Shown piece by piece: positions 38,348-49,478 of a DNA stretch of 64,000 nt. Made by a program: the position numbers and the translations under genes. The number at the start of each line of letters is the position of its first letter. The stretch's first letter is position 1. The stretch comes from Mesorhizobium sp. M2A.F.Ca.ET.046.03.2.1 (GTDB lineage: Bacteria; Pseudomonadota; Alphaproteobacteria; Rhizobiales; Rhizobiaceae). Location of the stretch: assembly GCF_003952425.1 (NCBI RefSeq), contig NZ_CP034449.1, forward strand, positions 3,720,001 through 3,784,000, written 5' to 3'. The notes beneath the pieces were generated by a model. The model had not been told where the DNA came from and did no database searches. It saw only the letters and a list, made by a program, of their open reading frames with translations.

Positions 38348-38980
38348 ATGATGCAGCTGATAACACCCGACTGCTACGCCGAGTTTGCGAGCGAACTCAA
38401 GGAAATGCACGGACTTAGGTATCGGGTTTTCAAGAAGCGGCTCGATTGGGAAGTGCAGACCGAAGGCGAAATGGAAACGGACCCGTTTGACAGCCTGAAC
38501 CCCGTCTACCTGCTTCTCAAGGGGTCCGATTGGCGAACTTGCGGCTGCGTCCGCCTTTTGCCGACCACCGGACCGACAATGTTGCGCGATACGTTTCCGA
38601 CGCTGCTGGATGAGATGGTGGTCCCTGCGAGTGCCGATATCTGGGAGAGTAGTCGTTTCGCGCTCGATCTCCCTGCGACAGCGCCGAAGGCAGCTGGCGG
38701 CCTGGCCCAAGCAACCTACGAGCTCTTCGCGGGGATCATCGAATTCGGCTTGGCCAACAATCTCTCCGGGATCGTAACGGTGACAGATACGCGCATCGAA
38801 AGGATCCTTCGTCTCGCCACCTGGCCGTTGTCACGTATCGGACAGCCCAAGCAGGTCGGCAACACCGAGGCAGTCGCCGGCTTCCTCGATATTTCCTACG
38901 CCAGTCTCTTGCGCATCCGCTGGAGGGGACGCCTCAACGGGCCGGTGTTGTGGCAACCAGTTCTCATCCAATCGGCATAG
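38348..38980 (+). CDS. Acyl-homoserine-lactone synthase (LuxI family)
   Basis: Makes the acyl-homoserine-lactone signal from SAM and acyl-ACP. The 210-residue protein (ATG at 38348, GGAG 11 nt upstream) carries all the family's invariant positions: LRYRVFKKRLDW (Arg, Phe, Trp), EMETDPFD (Glu, Asp, Asp) and WESSRFALD (Glu, Ser, Arg, Phe). An upstream ATG at 38297 is in frame but lies too close to the lux-box-like site. It forms a pair with the LuxR gene just before it. Confidence 0.92.
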   Translation: MMQLITPDCYAEFASELKEMHGLRYRVFKKRLDWEVQTEGEMETDPFDSLNPVYLLLKGSDWRTCGCVRLLPTTGPTMLRDTFPTLLDEMVVPASADIWESSRFALDLPATAPKAAGGLAQATYELFAGIIEFGLANNLSGIVTVTDTRIERILRLATWPLSRIGQPKQVGNTEAVAGFLDISYASLLRIRWRGRLNGPVLWQPVLIQSA

Positions 38981-39346
38981 CGCCTGCGGATGCTCAGCCG
39001 TGACTTGAGTTAAGTCTGCTCACGGCCGCCACCGCCGCCGTGAGGGTGAGCGGACCCGCCCCCACGAGCTTTCGACTGTTCCGGTCGATTGGCTCGCGCG
39101 GCCGGACTTTGGATTTCCGTAGGCGCAACCCGCAGTCCAGCGTGAGCACGCCAAAATGGCGCCCCTCCGCTTCGTCCAAAGAAGCCAACGTGGCTTCTGA
39201 GGTCGTCTTAGAATATTGGACCGGCCGCCGTGAGCGATCGCAACCTCAAACCTTTGCCGGTATGCCGGTTTGGCCGGACCGTCGGCCAGTCGGAGCAGTC
39301 CCCTGATAAGGACCCGAGCTGACGCGCGGTCCAACAGCGCCCGAGC
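38981..39346. other. Gap after the quorum-sensing pair
   Basis: About 365 nt. No gene, promoter or repeat that I can support. Confidence 0.45.
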
Positions 39347-39598
39347 CTATGCTTTGTGCATTACCGTTCGGTTGGCCATGTCGTCCAAGACCGCATGAAG
39401 AAGGCTTCCAACCTCCTGCGCAGCGAGCTCTGGCGCAATTCCTACATCGGACAATTGAATGAGCATTTTCTTGGCAGCACAGCGCCAGAACGCACTCGCC
39501 GCCTCGCCGTTCTTGGTCTCGAGGGCCTGGGCGATACTTTCGACCAATATACGTCGCCGATGCAGCGGAAATACGCAAATGTTTGATTCATGCATCAA
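39347..39598 (-). CDS. Small DUF6074-like protein
   Basis: An 83-residue protein. It begins with a short leader ending in CVFPLHRRRILVESIAQAL, followed by NGEAASAFWRCAAKKMLIQLSDVGIAPELAAQEVGSLL. This pattern (PLHRR, then a helix with FWR and a C-terminal helical pair) is that of small rhizobial proteins grouped as DUF6074. Function unknown. It lies alone between decayed sequences. Confidence 0.5.
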   Translation of the reverse strand: MMHESNICVFPLHRRRILVESIAQALETKNGEAASAFWRCAAKKMLIQLSDVGIAPELAAQEVGSLLHAVLDDMANRTVMHKA

Positions 39599-40159
39599 TC
39601 ACCTCACAGATTCAGTTCCACAAAGAAAAACACCGGCGTCTTCAAAAGAGCCCCGCTAGCGCGGTGACGGTTCGCGGCGACATGACGAGTTCCACTTCCC
39701 CATCGACAAGCTATTGGGAGATGAGCCGCCGGACCGCATATCCGGGACCGCACATAAGGTGAACCACCATTGCTCATCCGGCTGCATTTTCCTGGGCCGT
39801 TCGACGAGGCGTTCCAGCCGAATTGACGTCCAATGACTTGATCTCTGAAAGGGCAGGGCGGTACGAATCACCCGATTGTTCCGCTGCTTACATTCCTGCG
39901 AGCTTGTGTATGAACGATTAAAGCGTGCCCGAGCCGTTCTTGGTGGCCGCCGCAGAAGGGAATCATGTCATCCGCTGCCTATCGTAGGCGGCGCGACTTC
40001 TAGCATGACTGCACTGCCCCGACAGGGCTTTGCAATCGCGCGTTTCGAAGCCTATGCTTTGGCATCGGCCGGCATTTACTTCGGTGCAGCCGACAGTAAG
40101 ACGTACGCGCTCTTGCCCCGTTGGAAGAGAGCCTTGCCCGATCCCTCTTTCGCGACCAG
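39599..40159. other. Gap before the Crp/Fnr remnant
   Basis: About 560 nt with only short, low-quality frames on both strands. I see nothing in it that I can name. Confidence 0.45.
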
Positions 40160-40792
40160 GTGCTGAAGCCCTCACCCCGCAGGACTTCGCGCTTTTGCGA
40201 CCATCGCTGCATCACGTCGAACCGGGCATCAAGGACCAGTTGGAGGTCGCGCATCAGCCGATCAAGAACGTATATTTTCCCGAGAGGGGCATCGCGTCGG
40301 TGGTCGCCACCATGACCGGCGGGCGGCAAGGTGAAGTCGGCATTGTCGGCTATGACGGGATGAAAGGAATTGCCGTCATTCTCGGAAAGGAAAGCACTAC
40401 CTGGCGCCTGCCGGTTGAAAACCTTCGCCCTGCGATTAGCCCGTCGCTTCGCACCTCAGTGCTGGATTATGCCCACGCGTTCCTCGTCCAATCATGCCGG
40501 ACGGCACTGGTCAATGGCCACTCCAAGATCGAAGAACGGCTGGCCCGCTGGCAGCTGATGGTCCACGACCGTGCGGAAGGAGATAAGATCCTCCCGACGC
40601 ATGAATTTCTGGCGACCATGCTCGCGCCCACCGCCCGGGGTCACCACGGCCCTGCAAATGCTTGAGTATCGAGGACTGGTGCACGCCAAGCGCGGCGAGA
40701 TCACGATCATCGACCGTGCCGGATTGATAAAGCTCACACATGGCGCTTATGACAAGGAGGAGCAGCGTTATTTCGGCCTGGCCGCTGCCTGA
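40160..40792 (+). pseudogene. Decayed Crp/Fnr-family regulator
   Basis: The cNMP-binding-like domain is visible from EALTPQDFALLRPSLHHVEP through IKNVYFPERGIASVVATM to GYDGMKGIAVILGKES, then helix ALVNGHSKIEERLARWQLM. After HEFLATML the frame shifts near 40625 and the HTH part continues in another frame as PPGVTTALQMLEYRGLVHAKRGEITIIDRAGL to 40792. A stretch in the middle (LPVENLRPAI) also looks shortened. The N-terminus is unclear. It is a broken copy of the common rhizobial Crp/Fnr type without Fe-S cysteines. Confidence 0.78.
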
Positions 40793-40966
40793 AGCATGTC
40801 GGTTGAAACGGGTTCAGCCGACGTCTCCTTGCCCCTCACCAGGTCGCCCAAAAGCATCAGCGGTTTTGAACGAATCGCAGCTATTGTCCGCAATCGGACA
40901 TAGGCTTGAAGGCGGTCGAATTCGTGCCATAAGTCGGGTTGGTCAGGGTTCAGGGAGGAATTCGTC

Positions 40967-41212
40967 ATGACCAATTCGTTTCACACCGTCACCGTCGAAA
41001 AAGCCGCAGAAGCCTATGTCCTTTCCAGGGGAAGGGTCCGCTTTCTCTCCATGGCGCAGGCGATCCGCGCCATCCGAACACTAATGCCGGCATGCAAGGC
41101 CACCGACCGCGAGTTGGAGGAACTGTTGGCGGCCGCTTCCTTCGTTCATGGCGTGCCCGTCGCCTTCGACACAAAAACAGCCGATGGTGTAGAACCACGG
41201 CTGCATTCCTAA
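40967..41212 (+). CDS. Small conserved-looking protein, unknown function
   Basis: An 81-residue soluble protein with a strong ribosome-binding site (AGGGAGG at 40952-40958) nine bases before the ATG. It has helical character (MAQAIRAIRTLMPACKATDRELEELLAAASF). I do not recognise a family. The good ribosome-binding site and coding bias make it a likely real gene. It stands alone after the Crp/Fnr remnant. Confidence 0.55.
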   Translation: MTNSFHTVTVEKAAEAYVLSRGRVRFLSMAQAIRAIRTLMPACKATDRELEELLAAASFVHGVPVAFDTKTADGVEPRLHS

Positions 41213-41401
41213 GAGGGCATGCCGCGCCATGCAGACTGTCAGAGGGCATTCGTCAGATGGTAGTCCGCTAACTTAACTGCAGAGTCTAAAGGACGTGTTC
41301 CAGCATTGCGAACTCACCGATCGCTTTGTTGCCAAAGCTGCCAGCAAGCGATCGCCTCATCCAGCCGTTTGCACCATCTCATCACAGACATCATCGCGAT
41401 G

Positions 41402-41791
41402 CTACCTGTCCAGCATATGTCCAGCATTTCGCAAGGCGGCCAGAAGGAGCCTCGCATAGCCTGTGACATCGATCTGGGCCTGCATCGAAAGGGGCATGCT
41501 GGTCCAGTTCTCCAACGGTGCAATGAAAGGTGAGAAGGTGCCATTGACTAGGCAACAACAGCTAACAAGGCCCTCTCGGTCCAATGCCACCACACCGATC
41601 TTGTCGCCTGGATATCCAATGGCTGCGACTCGCTGGACCTCCAGGTCACCGTCCACCCGCACGTCAAAAAGAAGGCTACCACGGCTCCTCGTGGCTATCT
41701 CAGCCGCCTTCTCATCAAAGCTTGAAGAGAGCAAGCGGACGCTTTCCACCGCCATCTGGAAAATCACCAAATCCAGTTCATTCACGGCCAT
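41402..41791 (-). CDS. Hypothetical protein, unknown function
   Basis: A 129-residue protein from the ATG at 41791; the open frame extends to 41833 but the first 14 residues look non-coding. No signal peptide or membrane helix. It has an alternating strand-like middle (GSLLFDVRVDGDLEVQRVAAIGYPGDKIGVVALDREGL) and a helical C-terminus. No family recognised. I am only moderately sure it is expressed. Confidence 0.4.
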   Translation of the reverse strand: MAVNELDLVIFQMAVESVRLLSSSFDEKAAEIATRSRGSLLFDVRVDGDLEVQRVAAIGYPGDKIGVVALDREGLVSCCCLVNGTFSPFIAPLENWTSMPLSMQAQIDVTGYARLLLAALRNAGHMLDR

Positions 41792-41833
41792 ATGGGCATT
41801 TCCGCGCAACGGGTGGTGATTGCAATGACACAT

Positions 41834-42398
41834 ACTGCTTGTTCACAGATGTCGGTCACGAACGATCATTCGTCGGGTTCCGGTTCCGACCAACGGTGTC
41901 GCCACCTGATCGTGCTGCGGTTCGAACCTTCCGAACGCGAGCCGAGCGCGCTATGAGGTTGGAGTCTAGGTCTCGGACCCTGCCTCGCGGCCTTCTCATC
42001 TTTGGCAGACCCGTTGCAACGCCGCCGCGATGGCGCAAACGCCAGATGACGCTGATCCATCGCTTGATCGTGAACTGAGCTTCTGAACACCATTGGGACA
42101 GCAGGGTGGAAGGGCTTGACCAACGCTGCCCCCGTTTTCCAAGAGGACCCGTCCTCGATTGAATCTTTCGAGCCCCGTGCGGCGCGCAGCCAAATGATGA
42201 CGATCTGGACTCAGCTCGCAGACCGCAAGGCAAAGAGGGAACCTTCCAGGCAGCCAAGCTGCTCGACGCAAAGAGCGGCCTTTGGAGTTCCCAAGAATCG
42301 ACCCTTCCATAGTTGCGACAGGCAACCACTGCACGAGTGTGGGAGAGCGAATCGCAAGCATTGCGTGAGGTCCTGCGCGTTTTCCCCTCTTTGCTATT
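41834..42398. other. Gap upstream of dctA
   Basis: About 560 nt. Frames on both strands here are long but look like GC-rich shadows. I found no gene. A sigma54 promoter lies at its right end. I looked for TGT-N10-ACA sites and found none. Confidence 0.45.
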
Positions 42399-42414
42399 TG
42401 GCACATCGTTTGCG
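42399..42414 (+). promoter_or_regulatory. sigma54 (-24/-12) promoter of dctA
   Basis: TTGGCACATCGTTTGC: the GG (42400-42401) and GC (42412-42413) are ten bases apart, as RpoN promoters require. It lies 82 nt before the GTG start. dctA is a classic RpoN/DctD target in rhizobia. Confidence 0.75.
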
Positions 42415-42495
42415 CCGAAGTGGGCGCAGCGTTCGACCGGAGCACTGCATGGGAGAGGGAGGAGCCCCACCCCGATCCGGTCAAGGAGAGAGACG

Positions 42496-43698
42496 GTGTT
42501 GGTTCCAAGAGTTCCCCGCGCGATCGCAGCGCCCCGCAAGCGCCATTTTGCCCGGACCTACGTGCAGGTACTTGCCGCCATAATCCTGGGTGCCGCAATC
42601 GGCTATTTCCATTTGGAGACCGGCCACAGCCTGAAGCCGCTCGGCGATGCCTTCGTCGATGTCGTCAAGATAATCACCGTACCTGTCATCTTCCTGACAA
42701 TGGCGACCGGCATTGCCGGCATGAGCGATCTGCAGAAGGTCGGCCGAGTTGCCGCCAAGGCGATGGTCTATTTTCTCACCTTTTCGACGCTCGCTTTTGT
42801 TGTCGGGTTGATTGTCGCGAATATCGTTCAGCCTGGCGCCGGCCTCAACATCGATCCGGCCTCGCTCGATGTCCAAGCCGTTAAGGGCTATGTGGCCACG
42901 GCTCACGAGCAGTCCGTGACCAGCTTCCTGATGAACATCATCCCGTCAACGATTGCCAATGCCTTCGCGGAAGGCGACATCCTGCAAGTCTTGTTCCTCT
43001 CGGTCCTGTTCGGCGCGGTCTGCCGCTACAACGGCCGCTCGCTCTTCTCTCTCGTCCGATACATCAAGGACGAGCTGCTGCTCGCAATGTCCTCCTCAGA
43101 GGCCGCGCTGGCCTCGCTCATGGAGAAGATGGAAAGGGCCGGCGCCACGCATTCGGTCGTGGGTCTCATTCCATTCAATCTGGACGGCACGAATATGATG
43201 CTCGCCGCCCTTTTCATCGCCCAAGCGACGAAAACTGATCTCCCGATCGGCTGCCGGATCCTCATGCTGTTTGTCGCATTGTTCCCTTCGAACGGAACAA
43301 CCCGCATTACCGGTGCAGGCCTCGTCACAATGGCTGCAACGCTCTTTCTTGTTCCGGCCGCACCGGTCACCTCCGTGGGGCTTATTCTTGGCGTCGATCA
43401 GCTTATGTCCGAATGCCACGCGCTGACGGTTTTTCTCCGCAGCGTAGCGGCAACGCTGGCTGTCACCCGGTCCGGGGCGAGCGGGATAAACGACGATTCG
43501 GGGAGCGCCTCACTAGCGGACCGTTCAGCGCTCCGGCGGTGGACGGTCAAGTCGCCCGGCGTGGTGAACACAATTCCCCGTGCGAACGACGCTCAGCTAT
43601 TGGGGTGGACCCGATGGCGCAAAGCCGTATTTGAGAAACCGCCAGATCGCACCGGCACCTGTGCGCCTGTAGCAACTGCGGGGCACGATCAAAACTGA
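42496..43698 (+). pseudogene. dctA: C4-dicarboxylate transporter DctA with internal deletion
   Basis: DctA imports succinate, malate and fumarate, the carbon source of bacteroids. A GTG at 42496 follows GGAGAG. Residues 20-170 match DctA ([12 protein letters not shown], KMIIxPVIF-like [36 protein letters not shown]). Then the frame jumps from VLFG directly to [23 protein letters not shown], without about 80-90 residues found in normal DctA. Later [14 protein letters not shown] lacks the PTGYS of SVVGLVIPTGYSFNLDGTN. The C-terminus is also altered. The frame is open, but transmembrane segments and substrate-site residues are gone, so it is unlikely to transport. Confidence 0.85.
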
Positions 43699-43756
43699 CC
43701 CATTTTACACCAAAAAGGCGGCCGTTGCTGCCACGCCGTCCATGGATTGGAGACTC

Positions 43757-44370
43757 ATGTCTAAGCCGACTGCCATCACTGTCGCAGCTCTTCTTTTACT
43801 CCTCGCCTTGCTGGCGAGCCAATATAGCGCGAACCTGCACCGGCAGGCGTGGTCGACCGACAGGCAAAAGTGGAGCGGCGCATTCGACAACGATCTCCTT
43901 CGCCAATCGCCGGCAACCCGCAAGGCGATGCCGTTCTGGTCATATTCAATGACTACCACAACTGTCCGCATTGCAGACTGGCTGATATCAACTACCAAAA
44001 AGCCTTCAAGCATGAACCCAATCTGAAGCTTGTGATCAAACAGTTCCCGGTCCTGGGACCGGATTCCCAATTCCCAGCCTTCGCCGCACTCGCCTCGAGA
44101 AAACAGGGAAAGTTCGACGAATTCCACCGCGCCCTTATGATTTCCCCCAGTTGAAGGGTCACTCTCAAGATCGCAGCGCGTGTAGGCCTTGACGTTGAGC
44201 AGCTCAAGCGGGAATGCAAGATCCGGCCATCGCAGATGAAATGCGCGGTCCGCGCACTCGCGAAAGGTCTGCACTTAGACGGTACGCCCGCGTTGGTGGT
44301 CGGCGATATAGTGGTCGCCGACCTTGTGGACATGGCCAGCTTGCAACGCTTGCATCGCCGATGCGCGCTC
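43757..44370 (+). pseudogene. Decayed DsbA-family thiol-disulfide protein
   Basis: The N-terminal anchor (AITVAALLLLLALLA) starts at the ATG 43757. The frame shifts near 43920 and the thioredoxin-like core continues with FNDYHNCPHC (the CPHC active site), then FPVLGPDSQFPAFAALASRKQGKFDEFHRALM. A stop at 44152-44154 and a further shift follow, after which VGLDVEQLKREC and GTPALVVGDIVVADLVD complete the fold. At least two lesions, so a pseudogene. Confidence 0.72.
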
Positions 44371-44885
44371 AAAGCGTGCTGGCTCTCGTGCGGGGCAGCA
44401 TCTGTAGACCGGCCACGCTGTTGTTGCCGGAGCGTGCCGTTTGTGGCAGCTGGCTTTGCTGTCGCTCCTCGTAATCTTGTTGCGGTCATCCAGCTGCCGT
44501 GGGCGCCAACAACAATCCTGAGCGCCCGCGCCTGAAGTCGCTGGCCGGGTGCTCGTGAACCGAGCCCGCTTTTCTTCGGCAAGCTCAGGCGGTCTTGGCC
44601 CTGCGGCATCGCCCCCTGGCGCGGGGCAGCCTTCGGCTGCTGACGGTCGCCGGCCTGTCGGCCGGCGTCTTTCTATTGTGGCCTTCCCCCTGGCGCAGGG
44701 TGGGCAGCACTCCCTTCTAGGCCCGCCGCGGCGTCCCGCAACCCTTCGCTTGTCGCTTTCGGGTCCTCCACTCCGTTCCGGTCCTGCTGATGCAGTCCGC
44801 CTCCGACGGCGGGCCTTTCCGGTCGCTTTTGCCGCCCACCCCGCTTCCGGGGAGGGCGCGCGATTGTAGAGCGGAGGACATCACG
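44371..44885. other. GC-rich leader before the ArdC-like gene
   Basis: About 515 nt of very GC-rich sequence with a small inverted repeat (GCCGGCCTGTCGGCCGGC near 44652-44669). No gene seen. Similar GC-rich leaders precede antirestriction and DUF736 genes on rhizobial elements. Confidence 0.45.
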
Positions 44886-45886
44886 ATGCGTGCAAACAAC
44901 AAACGTTGCGGCAGCCGACAGGCTGGCGCAGACAGTGGCGGGCGCACCGGCGCCAGCCTTTATCAGGAAATCACCGACCGCATCATTGCCGAACTGGAGC
45001 GCGGCACCGTGCCATGGGTCAAGCCGTGGGCAGGGCAAGGACAGGCCTCGGCCTGCCGCGGAATGCGGCCACCCAGCGCCGATATTCCGGCATCAATATC
45101 CTGATCCTGTGGGGCGCGGTCATCGAGCGCGGTTTCCCCAGCCAGAACTGGCTCACCTTCCGGCAGGCGCTTTCGCTTGGCGGCAATGTCAGGAAGGGCG
45201 AGCACGGCACCACCATCGTTCACGCTGACCGCTTTGTTCCCAAGAACGAAAAGCAACGCGCCGACACCGATGGCGACGAACCGCAGGCGGTGCCCTTCCT
45301 GAAGCGCTTCACCGTCTTCGATGTCGCGCAGTGCGATAATCTGCCCGAACATCTTTACGCCGCCGGCGAGCCTCTGCCTGAGCGCGAGATGGTCCCGCAG
45401 GCCGAGGCGCTCATTCATGCAACCGGCGCTGATTTTCGCATCGGCGGCGAGCGCGCCTTCTACATGCCCGGCAGCGACACCATACAGGTGCCGCCGCAGC
45501 CGGCTTTCTTCCACCAGATCGACTATTACCGGACCTGCTTTCACGAGCTTGGACACTGGACCGGCCACCCGAGGCGACTCGCGCGCGACCTGTCCGGCTC
45601 CTTCGGGTCCAACACCTATGCGCGCGAGGAACTGGTCGCCGAAATCGCATCAGCCTTCATCTGCAGCAGTCTCGGCATCGAGCCGAGCGTGCGCCATGCC
45701 GACTACATCGGCTCATGGCTGACGGTTTTGCGCGAGGACAACCGCGCCATCTTCCGCGCCGCAAGCCATGCCTCGAAAGCCGCCGATTTCCTGCTTGGCC
45801 GCAATGTCGATGTCGAAGGCGAGGCACATGCCGAAACCGCCTATGGGAGCGCGCAATCCTCACACGCGACCGCCTTGCGCCTCTGA
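44886..45886 (+). pseudogene. ArdC-like antirestriction protein with one frameshift
   Basis: ArdC proteins of plasmids and ICEs bind single-stranded DNA and protect incoming DNA from restriction. The ATG at 44886 follows GCGGAGGAC. The first frame carries ASLYQEITDRIIAELERGTVPWVKPW. Near 45040-45065 one base appears missing, and the protein continues in another frame with GLGLPRNAATQRRYSGINILILWG and NWLTFRQALSLGGNVRKGEHGTT. The C-terminal zincin domain has HELGHWTGH and YAREELVAEIASAF. The restored length is about 333 residues. Without repair only a short peptide is made. Confidence 0.82.
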
Positions 45887-45993
45887 TGACGCAAAGCCGC
45901 GCGCAACCAACTCGACAGTTCTTTTGAGGTTGCCCTAACGCCGATGGCCGGCGTTGGCGTCGATCGTTCATCGGACCGAGGTTCGCAAAAAAA

Positions 45994-46017
45994 GAGGGCG
46001 GCATTGATGCCGCCCTC
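45994..46017 (-). terminator. Rho-independent terminator of groESL
   Basis: GAGGGCGGCA and TGCCGCCCTC form a perfect 10-bp stem with a 4-nt loop. On the minus strand the stem is followed by a run of seven T. It lies 27 nt after the groEL stop. Confidence 0.9.
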
Positions 46018-46043
46018 TCGTTGCGAAAGCTGCCAGAGCTGGA

Positions 46044-48058
<2,015 letters not shown>

Positions 48059-48097
48059 TTTCGGATTTTTCCCTGGTGCGCTGTTGAGGGGTTTTTG

Positions 48098-48124
48098 TTA
48101 GCACTCGCGATGGACGAGTGCTAA
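48098..48124 (-). promoter_or_regulatory. CIRCE element (HrcA operator) of groESL
   Basis: TTAGCACTC at 48098-48106 and GAGTGCTAA at 48116-48124 form a perfect inverted repeat with 9 nt between. This is exactly the CIRCE consensus. It lies about 40 nt before groES. HrcA would repress the operon under non-stress conditions. Confidence 0.96.
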
Positions 48125-48474
48125 CGCGATAGTGAGGTAGGCTGTAAGCGGGCACTCGTCAAGACGGACGAGGGCAGGCGAGGAGCTCTGGCCCCCTCCC
48201 CGGTGGAACCCAACGCATACGCGGCATCCGCGTTGATGGCTGCGAGCCCCACATTTCCATTGAATTCGGCGTCATGACGCCAACTTGCTCGCGCCGCTTC
48301 CAAGTCGTCAGTCGTGCTGCCGTCAGCACGAACATAGGGCTGCGCTTCACTTCCCGTCGAAGCCGCGGCAAGCAGCGTCGCCGTCAGCACGCTCCTTTGC
48401 AGATGCTTGCCAAAGGTGGACAGTGAGCGCACCTGCGCCGGGCTGTTGGTGCGAACGTAAGACGTCATTGACAA
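48121..48474 (-). pseudogene. 5' stub of an autotransporter subtilase gene
   Basis: A 117-residue frame with an excellent ribosome-binding site (AAAAAGGAG, 7 nt before the ATG) and a signal-peptide-like segment (SVLTATLLAAASTGSEA). The following ASWRHDAEFNGNVGLAAINADAAYALGSTGEGA matches the start of S8-type autotransporter proteases (AEFN-NWGLGxIxAxxAYxRGxTGxGV). Right after that it runs into unrelated sequence, LPSSVLTSARLQPTSLSR, near the groES promoter. The catalytic Asp, His and Ser and the beta-barrel are missing. It is a truncated gene with its start region intact. Confidence 0.65.
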
Positions 48475-48751
48475 CTCCTTTTTGCAAGTCGAGCCCCTTC
48501 TCCACCTTCGGCCGCCGTCGACGCGAAGAAGTCCGCATCGCGTTGAAGACGAGCTGCGAAAAAGAGAAAGATGTGTTTGATGGCTGCGGCCCCAACGGTG
48601 CCTTCAGATTTGAGATCACTTCCGCCGCGAGCGGCTGAAGCTCCTCGCAACGTCAAATCGAATCTGCTGCCAAGCCTCCAGGAAAGGAGAGCATTGCTCA
48701 TCTCGCGCTTGTGCATGCAGTCAACCTTCGATCCGTGTTGCCACATCAAGA

Positions 48752-48766
48752 GCAAATGCCGTGCCA
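48752..48766 (-). promoter_or_regulatory. sigma54 promoter reading toward the protease stub and groESL
   Basis: On the minus strand, TGGCACGGCATTTGC. GG (48765-48764) and GC (48753-48752) are ten bases apart, a full match to TGGCAC-N5-TTGC. The transcript would start near 48741, about 265 nt before the stub's ATG. Confidence 0.75.
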
Positions 48767-48829
48767 AAGCTCACTGGGAAGTGAACGCATGGCTCTCCCT
48801 GAAAACCTCACAAATCCAGCATGGTCAAT

Positions 48830-48876
48830 TGTGCGGAACCCGACATGCGTCTTCTGCCACTGTCAGCTTTCGGACA
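48830..48876 (-). promoter_or_regulatory. Two NifA-type upstream activator sites
   Basis: TGT-N10-ACA occurs at 48830-48845 and again at 48861-48876, both with the exact spacing of NifA sites. They lie 65-110 nt upstream of the sigma54 promoter at 48752-48766, within the normal range for NifA sites. The motif is symmetric so strand is given by the promoter. Confidence 0.7.
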
Positions 48877-49478
48877 GGCATGACGCGTTTCGCGCCGACC
48901 ACCGGTCGATCGGTTTTGGGGCCGGTCTGTTCGCCTCATAAGAGCGCGTTACATTGCGTAGCGGTTTCCCGAGCGCCGCCACATGACACTGGACCTGCAG
49001 GTAGCACCGGCTTCTCATCCAGCCTTACTTTGGCCCCCTCGCGTATCAAATTCCCGCTGGCGAGCCCTGCTTTCATAGATCGCACCATGCCGGATGTCTG
49101 CTCTGGCGCCCGACCCGCTGGCACGATCTCGATCCGGCATAAGGGCGCAGCATCTTTGCAGGCCGTTTCATCCCGGCGTCCTGCTTGGCTGACAGACCGC
49201 ACTTGGCGAGCGGTCTCCATGCTCTCTCCAAGGACCATCCCTGCGGCTGGCTTGTCGACCTATGGGCGGGTCCGGCCGCCCGAAACCCTCGCGCCATCAG
49301 CTTTTTTCCCCGCCGCCTGCGGCGGCTTCCTCGCGCCGCTTCGCTCACAAAAAAGCTGCCCGCTCGGGTCCTTCACTGTCGCTGCGGCCCTGTCGGATTC
49401 AGGCGGTCCTGACGCGCCCATTACGGTGCGCCATCGCAGGGGATGGTCCCCGGCGAAACCACAAAAGGAGACTTCGAA

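Larger units (their letters stand above)
48475..49478. other. Gap between protease stub and DUF736 gene
   Basis: About 1000 nt without a gene I recognise. The left part carries the sigma54 promoter and two upstream activator sites described separately. The part from 49180 to 49470 is GC-rich and precedes the DUF736 gene, as on other rhizobial elements. Confidence 0.45.

Noticed and set aside
42250..42398. NifA sites upstream of the dctA sigma54 promoter
   Set aside because: No TGT-N10-ACA with the right spacing; DctD sites are too poorly defined to call by eye.
42116..42598. Frames around 42.1-42.6 kb on both strands
   Set aside because: They overlap each other and the dctA start, with no ribosome-binding site or family match.
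48465..48767. A 100-residue frame starting at the sigma54 promoter
   Set aside because: Its start codon lies upstream of the predicted transcript start, and the composition is not protein-like.
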